A stretch of DNA of 64,000 bases, from positions 16,400,589 through 16,464,588 of the forward strand of contig NC_051142.1 of NCBI RefSeq assembly GCF_014839805.1. The letters are read 5' to 3'. The notes under the pieces were generated by a model that saw only the letters and a list, made by a program, of their open reading frames with translations, made no database searches and was not told where the DNA came from. The translations under genes were made by a program, and so were the position numbers. Each line of letters starts with the position of its first letter. The stretch's first letter is position 1. The DNA comes from Manduca sexta. Taxonomy: Eukaryota; Arthropoda; Insecta; Lepidoptera; Sphingidae. Below, piece by piece: positions 12,191-25,359 of this stretch.

Positions 12191-12479
12191 TGGAGTATAA
12201 GGCCCCAGATCAGTTGTAATTTGTTACTTATCATTGGTAGCAGTCAGGCAGGTCAACCGTTCACAAAAACTGATATATTTTAACAAAATCCGTTTACTGC
12301 TTCGTGAGAATTTACAAAACACAACATAATGGTAAAACAAAACGTTACGCAATCCATCTTTGTGTACGCGTGAGATTAATCCAAGGTCCTCACCTTCTGA
12401 GGATCAAGAATGATATACTTTCATATTGACTTATTAGTCAAAGAAGTATTGGAAGATATATAGGGAGAAAGAGAAGGAC

Positions 12480-12645
12480 TGTTTGCCTGATCGATGCTTC
12501 TCACTCCGTAGACTTTGAAACTGTACCCGTGGAAGACCGCGCTGGATAGTGGACGTGCCTAGGATACGCTGGGATTCAAACCTGGGACCTCAGAGTGGTG
12601 TCGTACCGCGCGCCATACAACTACACCACCGAAGTAGTCAATTAA
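12480..12645 (-). mobile_element. tRNA-derived SINE
   Basis: The minus strand carries an A box (TGGTGTAGTTGTA) and a B box (AGGTTTGAATCCC) with tRNA-like spacing, then GTACGACACCACTCTGAGGT. It is the same head as at 57775-57966 but more diverged. It is not a functional tRNA gene. Confidence 0.7.
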
Positions 12646-12724
12646 AAATAATCAATTATGCGATACAGGCCTTGCATTAGTTATTGTTATCGCTTATTAG
12701 TTCATACGGCCATTATCAAATGTA

Positions 12725-13197
12725 TATATACTATTATATGAAGCTGAAGAGTTTGTTTGTTTGATCGCACTAAGCTCTGGAACCAATGGTACACATTGAA
12801 AAATTCTGGATAGTCTAATTATCGAGAAAGGCTATAACCTATGTAGCATCGCGCCATGACCAATAAGAGCGGAGCATCAACGAAAAATGGTTCAAAAAGA
12901 ATTATTCTTTTTGAGAGCTTCCGTTGCGTGCTCTGAGTAAACGGTTCAACTTAGGCAACAGATATGTATGACACGTTCTAAAAAAATATATAATAACAAA
13001 ATGTCCGCCGTCGCATCTGTCTCCCTGACTGAACTCGATAAACTCAAAAACTACCCAACGGATTTCGATGTAATTAGGAATAATAGTTTAAGACCCTGGG
13101 AATGACATAAGCTACTTTTTATCCCGCGAAAATATATAGCGGGACTTTTATGCCGGAAAAACTGTTTCACGCGAGCGGCGCTACGAACAAAAGCTAG
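12725..13197 (+). mobile_element. Non-autonomous Helitron-like element
   Basis: The start is TATATACTATTATATGAAGC with GAGTTTGTTTGTTTGATCGC following. The 3' part has TAGCGGGACTTTTATGCC and ends AAAGCTAG followed by T, fitting Helitron termini (5' TC, 3' CTRR inserted between A and T). The 5' TC has decayed. Confidence 0.65.
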
Positions 13198-14159
13198 TAA
13201 AAAAAATTTTGCATATTGTTATAAGAATCACAAACCGCGGAAGTGTCCGTCACGCTCTAGTGAACCAAGTAGATTTTTGAATTTTTACACACGATACAGT
13301 TAAAAATTACTCTACCGTGTAATATTATACTCATTAATAATATTGTTATCATTACTGGCTATTTTATACAACTAAAGCTATTTATTTATTTCGAGCAACT
13401 TTTTAGACAACTAATCCCGTAACGAGGTATGAAATCGAATAACTTATTTAAAATGACATAGCATTAATACGAACTAGGTTCATATAAAAACAATTTCCTT
13501 TAGCTTTATGTATTGGTAAATATAGAGGTGATAAAACTAAACGTTAGTTTATTATGTACAAGAGAAAGGAGACGGGTGGGTTGAAAACCTTCATAAATCT
13601 CTAGAAAAAAAAACCCATAAAACGCATAAACGGCGCAATTTTGAAACAAAAGCGGTCGTACAGTTGTACCCTGAGATATTTCGCCATAACCGCGACCTTA
13701 TGGAGTGAATGGATATTATTGTGTTATCGCGTGTGACTGCTCATTCATTTCTTAGCACTAATGCCGCTATAATATTCTTAAAATACCAATTTAACACCTC
13801 CTAAAATCCGTTTCGGAACAGATTTTTAAAAATATCACCGGTATATTCAATATTTTATAGCATATAGGATGGCGACCGTATATCTGAAAACGATGCCTTG
13901 CTCTCAACCCTGCCTCGTCGTCGCCATAACCCTAATCGTTAATGTCTTATCCTCTCCCAGTGTCCACCCGGGGCCGAGGTTCGTAACTAGTTAGTGGGTT
14001 GCCCTCAGCATGGTCTCATAATTTCCTAGGGTTGCGAGCGTCTAAAGCGCTCTCCCAAAAGTCCCGTACAACAAACAGGCGATAACAAACGTAAGAAATG
14101 TCAAAAAGAAAAAAACTAATAAACTTAACATCAGGCGATCCTGTTGTACATTTACCATA
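13198..14159. other. Intergenic; GC-richer repeat-like block at about 13870-14090
   Basis: No exons are recognised. Bases 13870-14090 (GCCGAGGTTCGTAAC, GGTTGCGAGCG) look like part of an old non-LTR element 3' region on the minus strand, but no conserved protein motif is readable. Confidence 0.3.
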
Positions 14160-14215
14160 GAATCATCATCATCAGTCACATAATGTCCGCTGCTGAATAT
14201 AGTCCTCCGCTAAAC
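14160..14215 (-). mobile_element. RTE-type non-LTR retrotransposon 3' tail
   Basis: On the minus strand the sequence reads ATATTCAGCAGCGGACATTA then CTGATGATGATGATT, the characteristic end of lepidopteran RTE elements. Only the tail remains. Related tails are at 32645-32720 and 38575-38712. Confidence 0.6.
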
Positions 14216-14589
14216 ATCTAAGGGCCGTATCTATCTATCACTCTTTCTATATCTACCCACTAAACTGTACCTATAGTCCAGGACCTGAAGGTTCTCTATG
14301 TCGAAGAGTAAGCCATCCACCAAGCCATTGCAGAATATCACTGAAGCATGCAACTTGTAACCAAGACGACGCGGATATTACACAACAGTTGCGTAAGTAC
14401 ACGCGACACTGTAAAGAGAGGCATATTGCTCAAACTTTTTTCTGCCCATTATACTTGGAGAGACATAGATAATAGGTTAATTGATTTTTTTATTATAGAA
14501 TAAAAAAAAATCAAAGTACAGACCCGATTATAAAATTTAAATTTGGGATGCGTTCACGATATTTAATTGTTCTTAGTGTAACTATTGGA

Positions 14590-14755
14590 CATAGTGCGAC
14601 TTAACATCTCATGTCTCAGGATGGCGAGCGCAGTGGAATACCAAACAATACTTTGTAATTCAAGGTGTTTGATGGTGTTTGCACTGGGCGGTCGTATCGC
14701 TTACCATCAGGTGAACGGCAAGCTCGTCTCGTCATTCAAAGCAATAAAAAAAAAC
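14590..14755 (-). mobile_element. Dispersed repeat (GACGAGC family), inverted copy
   Basis: The reverse complement matches 8580-8740 through GACGAGCTTGCCGTTCACC, TGATGGTAAGCGATACGACC, CACCTTGAATTACAAAGTAT and GAGACATGAGATGTTAAG. An A-run on the plus strand follows the TTCAAAGCAAT end. Confidence 0.75.
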
Positions 14756-16977
14756 AAAAGAATGTCAATTTTACAGATAAATGATGATATAAGCAAATCG
14801 CTTGCTTGATGATAAGCGGCACAATCATCCATTCCATTTGAAATCAAAATTAACTGTACAAATCAGATCCATCTCTTTAGATCTTTTGCGACATACAACA
14901 TCCACGCCGTCAGAGTTACGCTAAAAGACATTTAAAAAACAATAAGAAATGTACCTACCGTGTAAATAAAACAATCTGTGATAAGATGCAGGAAGATGTC
15001 ACAATGGCGGTTATTGTGCTCGCATCATTGTCTTTGGCCATTGTCTGCGGCTGACTCACTAATGAGGAGAGGTGACAAAGGAAAATATTATTTTTTTAGT
15101 TAACTACCGCTGGTACTGTGGCAAAAAAATGTAGGCTTCTGGGCAGACATGTAGGCCTATCCATCACTAAGGGTAGTGCAGTCGTCGTTTAACAGTCTGC
15201 CCTCGCTGTCCGGGTTTCTTTTCGAATAAATTATGCTTATATAACGAATATGACTTTGTTTATAAAAGACTTAAAAAGGACAATTGCTGACAAAAAATAG
15301 GCCCGGCGGCTTTCTGCCTTCCTTTTTCCGGTGGTCATCACTTAGATAATAATTGAATGGTTGGTATACGAGCTAGGCTCATATCCTCCTCGCCGGTGAC
15401 GATCGCGTCGCGTTATCTTTTTATTTACCCTTACTTGCCAGCTCAAGCTGGCTTCTTTCGTTCACTTCGTGTTTTTTATTATTAATTTTATCCGTAATTT
15501 AAAATAGTAATATTAACTAGTCTTATAAGTTGCTTTGACGTATCATAAATGCAACTTTGTTCACCTAAGTGATAAATAAAGTATTTTGTTTTAATAAAAT
15601 AGTGCGAACACCAATCAAGCATAATAATTTATGTAATATAAACCTAATAATAATTAATACGTGGATAAAATACTTTGTAGGTATGTACCACTTTTTAAAC
15701 ATATTGCGCGCACGAAGGAGTGTAAGATTTGGTATAATTAAAGGTCATATAGAAAAGTGCAGCGAAAATAAAAGTTTACGTATAACATGTGTGACGTATA
15801 TATATTAAATTGGACGGTCAAATTTTACCCACTAGCTATAGTAAATTTGTTTCAGTCATTCATGACTCCAGGAATATTAATATACGGACTAATGACAAAG
15901 ATTTTTTAGATTAACATATTATGTGCGGACAGAGTATACGGCCCTATACGGGTACATTAGTGCTGCTGAAACAAGATTTTTATGACACTTATTTAAATCG
16001 ATAATAAAGCCGCGAGTCGTGTACTCATTTCTAATCCGGCTATTCTCTCATTTAGTCAGACGTCCATAAGCAATAGCCGGCGCGAAAATCTGATTACAAT
16101 TACTATTTCATTACCAATTACAAAACGTAGTCTCTTGTTGACTTGCACGGAAGAATCGCCGACGGACAGCCAAAATTAAACAGAACTGCATCTAGTTGCA
16201 ATAACCAGGAAACATTTTGTCCAAACACACCCGCTGCTGACTGCACATAGTTATGCCGTGAGTCAGCCGAGTGACTGCGCATACGCACCATGTTTACAAA
16301 TCACTGCGAACTGCACGAACTACCTATGGAGGTGTAGAAACTAACTCTCATTGAACAATTCCACGATCTACTGGCGCTATTCTTAGCATATTCCAACATA
16401 GATCTTTTGGAAATTCCATCTAAACAGTGTATGAATCCATGAACTGTTATTTCATCTGCTAAGTACTAAGCAGAACAGCGTTTTCTTCTGTTAAGAACCT
16501 AGCCAACAAAGTTTAAGCAACTGTTACGTAGTGTAATACGTATTAGACATTATAGATTTCACCGTTTAATATCTAGGAATGACAAGTTCAGTCCAAGGAT
16601 TTGCAATTTTTATTATTGATAGTGTTACTACAGTTTGCAAGTCAGACTACTCACTTCGCAAATCTGTTGTAAAAAAGTCGTTTGAAAGAAAGATCTAGCA
16701 ATCCTAAACCTTACAAATTAAGACCTAAACTTTTCCTCAAGCACGACTCAAAGTTGATAAAATCTACCTCATTTGCAGTTGCATCACGGATTAGAACTCA
16801 CGACTGTCGAGGCGACTGCACCCTCAAGGCTATGTGTACAGTTATGTGATGAGCATGTCTTAGCCCTTAGGTACTTTTGGGCACGCTGACCTTTGATACA
16901 TAGACCATTCTTAGTTATAGTGGTGTCTTGAGTAATCCATATACCTATGTTAAATGACTCAACCCACTAGCTTATGC
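14756..16977. other. Intergenic, no recognised gene
   Basis: AT-rich. A 9-bp inverted repeat (CCGGCTATT ... AATAGCCGG) sits near 16038-16081. An 80-codon open stretch at 15569 has no recognisable family or splice context and is probably chance. Confidence 0.35.
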
Positions 16978-17175
16978 TCACGGCTTCGCCTACATGGAAG
17001 TTTCCATGAGCAAACGTCTAATATATTTACCCGGAATAAATTTCCTTTCCGAAGGTCTCACACTATCTCCATACCAAATTTATTCGAAATATGTACGGTA
17101 GTTTTTAAATTTATCGCGTTGAAATAGACAGCCGCGACGGGAGATTTTCATTTATAATATGTAAGAATAGATGTG
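16978..17175 (+). repeat. Dispersed repeat (CACGGCTTCGCC...CATACCAAATTTATTC family)
   Basis: CACGGCTTCGCCTACATGGA, TACCCGGAATAAATTTCC, CTATCTCCATACCAAATTT and ATTTATAATATGTAAG occur in the order of a very widespread lepidopteran repeat. An inverted copy is at 46490-46640. The class is probably Helitron or non-LTR tail. Confidence 0.65.
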
Positions 17176-19880
17176 GAAGAGAGCGAGCCTATCCCGGGCA
17201 CAAATTCCAAACTTTGGTATTCACTAGAAAAAACATATTATTATGTATTATTCTTAAATTATATAACAGTCAAAGCTAGGCTAGTATAACTGTAGTTGAA
17301 TAGGTTTCGAAAACGTTTTTAACTTACATATATATTTTCCTTAATAATTATAACCGCTAGGTGCTTTTACAGTAAAAAGAAAAAACAACATAATGAGATA
17401 ACATTACCAAAAAATTTTGTATGACTTTTGAATATAAAAATAACGAGCATTAGAAGGTCGTGGCGGAGGAAAACTGAAAAGCCATTTAAATTACCTATTA
17501 TTAAAGTTTCTACATTTTAAGATAGACGGTTGATACAAGCCCAGACAAGGATTTATCATCTATCATATTGGAAACAGCCCGCATCCAGCAACCTCCTGCT
17601 ACTTTGATCTATTCAATTGTGTTTACATACCAAAGATTTTATCGTGCGAATATCATAGTCTAAGCATATTGTTCACAAAAAGGCTCAAATAAGATGAATG
17701 CAAAACGTCCGTTAACGAAGCATAACACGTAAATAAACAGCGGACAACTATGCCACCGACAAAAAGCGATGCGTTCGGTGAAAGCTGACGAAACTCTGCG
17801 CCCGCGCAAGTTATAGATTTTTGACGTCTATGAAATATTAGGACTATTGACAGGTGCTCAACTAAAGAAGGGAGAATAATGGAGCGGAGTTAGGAAAATA
17901 ATTAAACAAATATAATCACTAACTAACAATAAGTAGTGGAATAGCTGTTTAAATTATTTGTAGCTAATTAGGTTCATTACGGAACTGTATATTATAATCC
18001 GCGCACAGCATTATCCCCATGGGGGTTTTATTTACCTTGTATCCGGTATCGAGGTGACTTCAACAGCTGATCATTTAACTACTCGTGCGCATAATTTTAT
18101 AATGAATCGAAGTGTTTATCCAACAGCGATCCTGTTACTCTTAGGATGATGAGAGTAGTTGTATCAGTTCTGTAGCTGTTCTGAAACCTACTACAGGTTC
18201 CTAATTAGTACCTATAGTCTATTTGAGTATATTTTACTTTCTGTTAAGCAGCAGCATGTAAACACTTTTGTACTTCGGTTCAAAACATTGTAGCCAATGC
18301 ATCAACTAGGTATTATCAGATTTAACATCAGGACTTAATCTCAACGTGAAAAGGACAGTGCCAACTGCAGGCAGATATTTTGCTATAGAACGTTCTAGAT
18401 GACGTTGCACCTGATTTGTTGCAGTAGCCTTTACTATCAGTCTTATTAAATATTATATAAACTTCATAATATAAAACCGCCATCGCCTCTACTCTATGCC
18501 AAACATCCGAGCTGATGTCTCGGCGGTTGCTCACGGCATGGTCTGTCACCGATCTACGACCACAAACGCGTCGTCGCGTGCGTGACAAACCGCTAACAAC
18601 CGGCGATTTATATCAATTTTATTCGTATATCCTCTCCTTTTGTACAACTGTGTGACGAGGAGCTGAACATGAACAGTTACCAGAATGTTAAATTAATTAG
18701 CTTTCCATTTCAATCTTCATAACGCCCGCAAATTATCGAATCATTACACTTTCAACCTTACATCAGTCATCAGTCCAATCAGACACCATGGTAGTGTTAA
18801 TGGCAAATTCTTTAGTTTCAGAATATTAATTCATGTGTTCAGGCAAATACATTTGTAGAATATAGAACTTGTGTATGTTAATCAAGTTTTGATACCAGAA
18901 TTAACACATGGTTAATTTTATCTGGGTCGACATTAATGATTGCATAATTACAACTAGTTTCGAAACGTGGCGTCTTCTAAGTCACGTGTAATTCTTTACT
19001 GAGGATGTGAGTGGCGAATTACACATAGCGAAACAACATTTAAATTTGGAATATTAATGTCAAGTGAAAGTAAAGAGAGGATGAGTGGGAAGCCATTTAA
19101 TAGACCTCTTTTATGGACTCCCTACGGATACTCATCCGTTAAAGTTTTCATTGCAGTCAGATTCCGTGATGCTTAGTTGGGAACGAAGCCGCGAATTCCA
19201 TACCCGCTAAGAAAAAATATTTCAGATCTGGGTGTGAGGAATCGAAAATCCAGTAATTTCTGATATACACACAGGACACAGGACTCATGTCAATTAAAAC
19301 AGGATTAAAACTTCTCGTATCTCATTCAATGTATTTCAAATTCCATTCATTAATCTTAAATCGATTATAAAAATCGTCTACGTCCCCTTCAATCGTTAAT
19401 TGATATCACATAATCTCGTCACGTACGAGGTGAGTTAACGCAACGTCGACCTCAGAGAGTCCTTGTGCGCCCAAAGTGGATCGCTTACAAAACTACTCAC
19501 GACGCGACGTCTCTAGCTTCAGGACATACGGAGATATTTACAAGGTACACGAATAACAGACTTGCGTGATGGTACGTGATTACATTCACCCTCCAATAAG
19601 CACCTTCTAGATAACTTATGAATGCTGGACTTTGAGGATAAGCAATGGGATTTGGGAAGGGGTTTGTGCTGTGTAAAAAGTTTATTATTTTGTTTAGTAA
19701 GTCGTATGAACCATTTGTCTATACAAGGGCGTGGTGAGACATTTTCTAGGAAGGAGGGAGGGGAGTGACAGTGTTCTTGAGCCAAACAAAAATGACTTCT
19801 CTGTAATTTCAGATATGATAACTGATTTTAAAAAAGTATAGTAGTTACAAAACAAAAACAAACACGCAAAACGCCTTATC
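17176..19880. other. Intergenic, no recognised gene
   Basis: Bases 17180-17215 hold a SINE scrap (GAGCGAGCCTATCCCGGGCA). A minus-strand 86-codon stretch at 18328-18588 has arginine-rich, CpG-rich DNA at its start but no recognisable family or clear splice sites. Nothing else is supported. Confidence 0.35.
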
Positions 19881-19889
19881 TCCGAAGTC

Positions 19890-19980
19890 TTAGACAGAGG
19901 TGCAACCATACTTTATTTTCATACTCTTTTCGCCATGTGTGTGTCGTCCCATAATGTGATAAGGGGCGACCATATCGATA
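19890..19980 (-). mobile_element. SINE 3' fragment
   Basis: AGAGGTGCAACCATACTTTA, TTTTCGCCATGTG and CCCATAATGTGATAAGGGGC match the body of the SINE at 57775-57966 in degenerate form. Confidence 0.5.
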
Positions 19981-20439
19981 TATCGGCGGCAATTTCAAAC
20001 TACGGACTAATAGTGAGCCGAAAAATACAAATATCATATTACCTACACATTATAAGTACGACATGCAACGAGCGATCAGTCGCACGCGAAATTCATATCA
20101 TGCCCTATTTATTCAGTATTCCATATATGTGTCCAACATTACGTCTAACATATTGTCTCTTGGCATTAACATATTTGGAAAGATTTACTCTCTAGTGCTT
20201 ACGCTATCGAACCCTCGACCTCTAACTTGCTAATTCGTTTCACTCTCTCAACGTTAACCACCTTCAAGTGGAGTGCATAATGATCTAGTAAATCACATAT
20301 AGCATTTAATATGCTGACAATTATTATAATGTCGTCTATTATATTTAAATTGTCATCTTGCCCTCTTCGAAGATTTACAGCATACAACTGCCTGACTATA
20401 AATAGTAGATCACTGAACAAAGAACTAACCGCTTCAATA

Positions 20440-20740
20440 TTAGAGGCCCATGCCCACCTGTGGAATAGGGTGTAATGCAGGGTTTATATAAGCTATAAGA
20501 CAGTGATGTCGCGTAGTGGGAGCGGTAGGGGCGGCTAAATGTCTAAAATAATGAACAATAATATAACTCCCGTAAACCGGGACAAGCGGCAATGTTCCCA
20601 TTTTATGACACCGAGCGATGAAGCTCGTTGAGTTAGGTAACACTAATTTGTCTTTATCGCGCAATGAAATTAATCAATTAGAAAGATAGGGAGGAGTTGG
20701 AAATATTAATTTTCCACTCCCTTCCATACCGAAACAGGAG
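20440..20740 (-). repeat. Dispersed repeat, copy 2 (partner of 11505-11760)
   Basis: The reverse complement of this block aligns with 11505-11760 and extends further, with GGGAACATTGCCGCTTGTCC, CGGTTTACGGGAGTTAT and GCATTACACCCTATTCCACA. It is a dispersed mobile repeat of unknown class. Confidence 0.65.
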
Positions 20741-23225
20741 GCAGAATAATAACCAGTTGCTAGGGGGCTAAAATCCGCGGTACACCACTGATGTAGAAAT
20801 AAGATTCGGAACTGGGCCACAATTTAAATGACTAATATCAAATTAAAAAACAGGAATCGATGGTGCTATTTGGGATTTGATTATCCAGTTCTGGTATGAA
20901 TGAGCACGATCCTGACCTGTAGACTATTCAGACTGTCCGCTTGCTATAAACTGATAAAGATATGAAACCTATTCTTCTAACGATGAAATATCAAATCTGA
21001 AGAACCATAAGCTCAGAAAGTGCATGCTTGGTTGATTTGTAACAGAAAGTGTCAGGCCGGCCACACGCTCAGAGAAATCGTTCGACGCAAACTACACGGT
21101 TCAAACCGATGGTTCAAACAGTTTTCTTATTGAATGACAAGGCCTGCAAGTAGTGTTACCATTTGATAGGTGTTTGCTGCATTCAACAGTCCCTTTATGG
21201 TTTAGACAGGCATGTGGCCATTATTATTCTGAGACAAGACATTTTTTGGAAATTATAATAAATCAGTTTTCACCTTAAAAAAATTAACATTTGATTAATA
21301 AATACTTGTTATCATTTATCTATTCTCTTTTAGAGATTATATAGGCATGTTAAGCAGCATAGATTCTAGGCTTTCTTCAATTTATAAACAGTAACCTTAC
21401 TCGCAAGTCAATGCACTGCGTTTGTCACCCTGAGATATTAGATAGATCACATTATCTCCATTTGTTTCACTCAATTTAATGCCCTGGCAAAAACAATAAT
21501 TCCACAATACTATCGAGTTGACAGAGATAGACAAAGCGATGATTCTACCTTTCCAGCCTATCTACACGGGCTCATGTATACAACTCATAAGATGGTCTAA
21601 ACTAGCAAAAAATAAAGACGAATATTCAATGAACTTAGTATCTGTGTTCACAGTTTTGCTGTAGGCTGTTTTGTTATAAATACTCCAGATAAAGGTGGTA
21701 TCTTTGTTCCACAGAAAACTAGAGGGAACTGCCGGCTTGGCTGTTACGTCTCTTCAAGAGATTGCCTAAGGCTCAAGATTATGAAGTTAAATATTATAAG
21801 TATTCTGGTGTATACAAATACCTTATAATATCAGAGGTAGGTAATAAACCATTGGCACACAACAGTAAATAAAATACTAACACAATAACTACGTCTTTGG
21901 AATTATGATATTGACAAATAATGTTTAATCACTTTAAAACCTGTTGGAAAACTTCTTCTTTGAAACAAGAGGATTACAGTTCATATCAATCACTAAGCGT
22001 ATTGGACCAATGTAGTTGAAACGTCAAACGCCTGGCCTCGTTTGTCATTAAATCGTTCAGAACAGGTGAAGTTTACTTCCAAAAATATTGTTAGGACCTC
22101 GAGCAACGTCCACGCTCACACAAATTATAATATTCAGTCTTTAAATTTTAGTTGGCTTTCTACTATCCCAGATTTTCTACTATCCCATTATTGTTTTAAT
22201 ACCGTAAGAGAAATAATATATAGTCTTTTCATCCCATGTCAATTAAAAAAATGTTTATCCATGTGAACTGTAAAAGGTTTGTCATCGCTGGTCCATACAT
22301 AACATAGTTTCTAAGTAACCAATTACCGTCACGCTATATCAGCTACATACTACGTTTCAAGGAAACCAGTTAATATCTTTGCATGCAATAAAAATAAGTA
22401 GGTACATTTAAAAAATATCATGTAAGATGAACCAATGTTTTTATCTATAAATTGTTTTCGACGTACCACAACGATGCCCCAGGGTGACGAAGGCAGTGCC
22501 ATGCCGTATATTATCAGTCTTACTTATAAACTTGTTTTAGCGTTAAGAAGTGCTTAAGAAGTGCTTAAATAGCTGTCAAAAACATCACCGGTTCCTAGTT
22601 TAAACCTTATTAAGAGGCAAGATGGCGGGTTTTGACTTACAGTTGATCGAGTAAATTTGTGTTTTAACTAAGCATAATAAAAATTCAGGTACAGTTTCAT
22701 ACACTAAATTGTTGGATTCCTTAATCCAAGGTGGAACAAGTATCTAGTCAAAGTAATTGGTCATCAGTGCCTATAATCCACAATACCATCTTCGAAATCT
22801 TTTTATGCTAACTACCTACTTTACAAACAGGATAACTGCAGTAGGTAACCTTAAAGTTTGGTTTGAATTACCTACTACTCTAGATTGTATACTCAGTGTA
22901 TACACCAAGTGTCTATGTGCGTGTACGTATCTTATTGTAATTTAGAAACACCCGTATTCGAACATAGATTCTCTGTGTATAAATAAGTGTACGGTGTATA
23001 ATGTCGTAATCTAAACCCGACTTTACAGAAAAGCATTAGAACACGACGTGTTTAGAGTTCTTAACTTCTGAAGGTTGAGGATAACCTCAGTGACCTCACG
23101 TAGGTAAATAATGCTACAGATTTTTTTACCTCATATTACTTAAATTTCTGTGGAATAGTAGCACCAAGTCAAGTGGTGCGGTTTATTATATGAGAGACCT
23201 TATATATTCAACTGACTGGAGTCTT
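20741..23225. other. Intergenic, no recognised gene
   Basis: AT-rich DNA with a short tandem duplication near 22544-22568 (TTAAGAAGTGC twice). A GGGTGACGAAGGCAGTG scrap near 22484 resembles the dispersed repeat of 8580. No exon is supported. Confidence 0.35.
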
Positions 23226-23560
23226 ATTCTCCGACAGTGTGAATTTTAACACGCCCGTGTTACTTTATCTTCTAATTAGCGTAGAATGGTATTCTGTATG
23301 CCAATTTTGGTGGTGGTAGGATATATTTTATATCCGCCCGGATAGCGACCATGGTACACAAGGTGTTAAAACCCGCCATAGAGTAAGACAGGTGTGTGTC
23401 GCGTTACGGGACCAGCTTGGTATATCCGCTTCCAACAGGCCGGCATAATAGTGTCGACTGCCGAGGGTAATCATCTCTCGTAACTCGATATTCTATTGGA
23501 CCACACTCCAATTACCAACGGGTGCAGTGGGATCACTTTGACGAGCCACTATAAAAAAAT
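23226..23560 (+). repeat. Dispersed repeat (CCGCCCGGATAGCGACC family)
   Basis: It contains TATATCCGCCCGGATAGCGA, GGTGTTAAAACCCGCCATAG, ACAGGCCGGCATAATAGTGT, CGACTGCCGAGGGTAATCAT and GTGCAGTGGGATCACTTTGA. An inverted copy lies at 52740-52995, and partial copies lie in Codanin introns at 47224-47335 and 48680-48790. Confidence 0.75.
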
Positions 23561-24819
23561 ATCATAAAGGCGATGAGATTCGTTACGTGCTTATTATGAA
23601 CTGGTATAATACCATGTAGTATAGGGAATCAGGGCCTGGTGCAAAGAATAAATAAAGACCAAATGTCATTTCACGCAATTTCACTACTGAGTACCGTCAA
23701 AAGAAAATGCAAGTAGAACAGATTCGTCCACTGGTTTACACTATGGTTCAGTAAAAGAAAAAAGTTCAATTCATCGTGTTTATTTTCCGACTAATTTATC
23801 GTGTTATTTTTTAATGTAAGCTATATAACTTTCGTATTAGATGAAAGTTCATTTACTGCAAGCTATTTAAATTTCATATTAGAATAAAGGTCAAGATCTC
23901 TTGTTAGGCACTACGCTCGCTTTTTACGTTTCCTGTCACCCTTATTCTTGTAAAACAATAATTTCCAAGCGTCTTTATATCTATAAAAGTCATATGTGAA
24001 TGTACAATTTACTTCGTCAGTCTGAATTAATTCGAAAGGGTGATTGAGAAAAAATGGCGAGTAAAATGACTCTGTCTTACTTTAAATTTGCTTTACAAAT
24101 CTTGGCCTTGGCTTATCGTCCTTTGCCTCATAAAAAAAAAACACTATATACGATATTAAACATGGCGGCTGGCTGTGACGTAAATTGTCGCGAATTAATA
24201 AGTCGGCTATTGGCACGCTTACGAAAGAGTTATACAAGCGAAGCATGTAACCAACCGGTATGGATTGCTATCAGGTGCGTATTCAAGGATATGGGGGGTC
24301 AGATACCCATGTGACACCATCTCGTTTGAAACGAGAGATTTGATGTCCTAAATAGATAAATGTGACCCCAATGCCCCTAACACTCATGTTTTCTTAAGTC
24401 CCGTTTCCTGCGAGTAGGTATAATAAGCAAAAGGGATAGAATGTTACTATATAATTCTGCATACTCTATCTTAGATTTGGGAAAGTAACAATGAAAGAAA
24501 TGTAAGCCATGCCACATGAAGCTCGGAGGCTGCGAATGTCCGGCGATTATGCTAGCGAGGAAAAGACTTTCCTTCCAATTTAGAAATTTATCAATAAAAC
24601 TGTTAATTCTATGATCTTAACGTGGTGTGACGATTGTTTATGGAACTACTAACTGTAGTGTGTGTTTATTTAACGTTTACATTGTTACTACGACACCCAC
24701 GTCCCACAATGCGGTTCTGTCTACATATTCATATCTTAGTTTCCAAGTTGAGCAAGGCAGTAATCATCCATACAATCCCATTCCAGTGTAATTACGTGGC
24801 ATTATGAGATTTAACATCT

Positions 24820-24960
24820 AACGTCGAAGGGTGACGAATGCAGTGTTTTATGTTAACACCCTCACAGTTTATTGGGCATTTACTCTTCCTATTATGTGAT
24901 AAGTGGCGAATCTACCACCACATCGGGCACAAAAATCCCACATGAGGAAACTTATGTTTG
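24820..24960 (-). mobile_element. Old SINE/dispersed-repeat mixture
   Basis: A GGGTGACGAATGCAGTG scrap is followed by TTATGTGATAAGTGGCGAAT and CATCGGGCACAAAAATCCC. The latter pieces match SINE bodies elsewhere in the window in degenerate form. Confidence 0.4.
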
Positions 24961-25105
24961 CTTTTCAGTATCGAGATTCGTGTCATAGATTGTGATGGAT
25001 CTTAGAACTAGGTAAATATTCACACCGGTTTCCTAAAATAAGCTACAAGTTACTACTTAAACTAAAGATGGTAGTTCCTAATGTAAGATTTACTTTAAAT
25101 TTGCT

Positions 25106-25312
25106 TTGGTCCTCGCTGTGGTACTTTGCCTGCATATATATTTTTTTTTCAGATTGAATAATATATATTTAGAAGATAAGTGTGTGTTTTATCGGCTAAA
25201 AATAGATAAGTATATTTATGTTAATAAAGAGTTTGATCGCCTTGAAATAGCTAAGTATGTTAATCCAGGGCTAACTAATTTACCAGGTTGGAAAGCCCGA
25301 GTGCAGAATTGA
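25106..25312 (+). CDS. Orphan open frame, possibly a decayed gene end
   Basis: The frame has no ATG at its start. It opens with a signal-peptide-like stretch (KFALVLAVVLCL at about 25094-25130), crosses a T-run ending TTTTTTTTTCAG that looks like a splice acceptor, and then runs 54 codons from LNNIYLEDK to PGWKARVQN before TGA. The second part could be a real exon with the first part being intron, or the reverse. I recognise no family. The R1-type relic begins right after it, so it may instead be unrelated retroelement DNA. Confidence 0.25.
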   Translation: MVLAVVLCLHIYFFFRLNNIYLEDKCVFYRLKIDKYIYVNKEFDRLEIAKYVNPGLTNLPGWKARVQN

Positions 25313-25359
25313 AGACCGTTGCAGCAGTGCGACCCGTCTTTCTAAACAGACTTGGCAGG

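Noticed and set aside
18328..18588. 86-codon arginine-rich ORF as a gene
   Set aside because: No recognised family and no clear exon boundaries; kept only as a remark.
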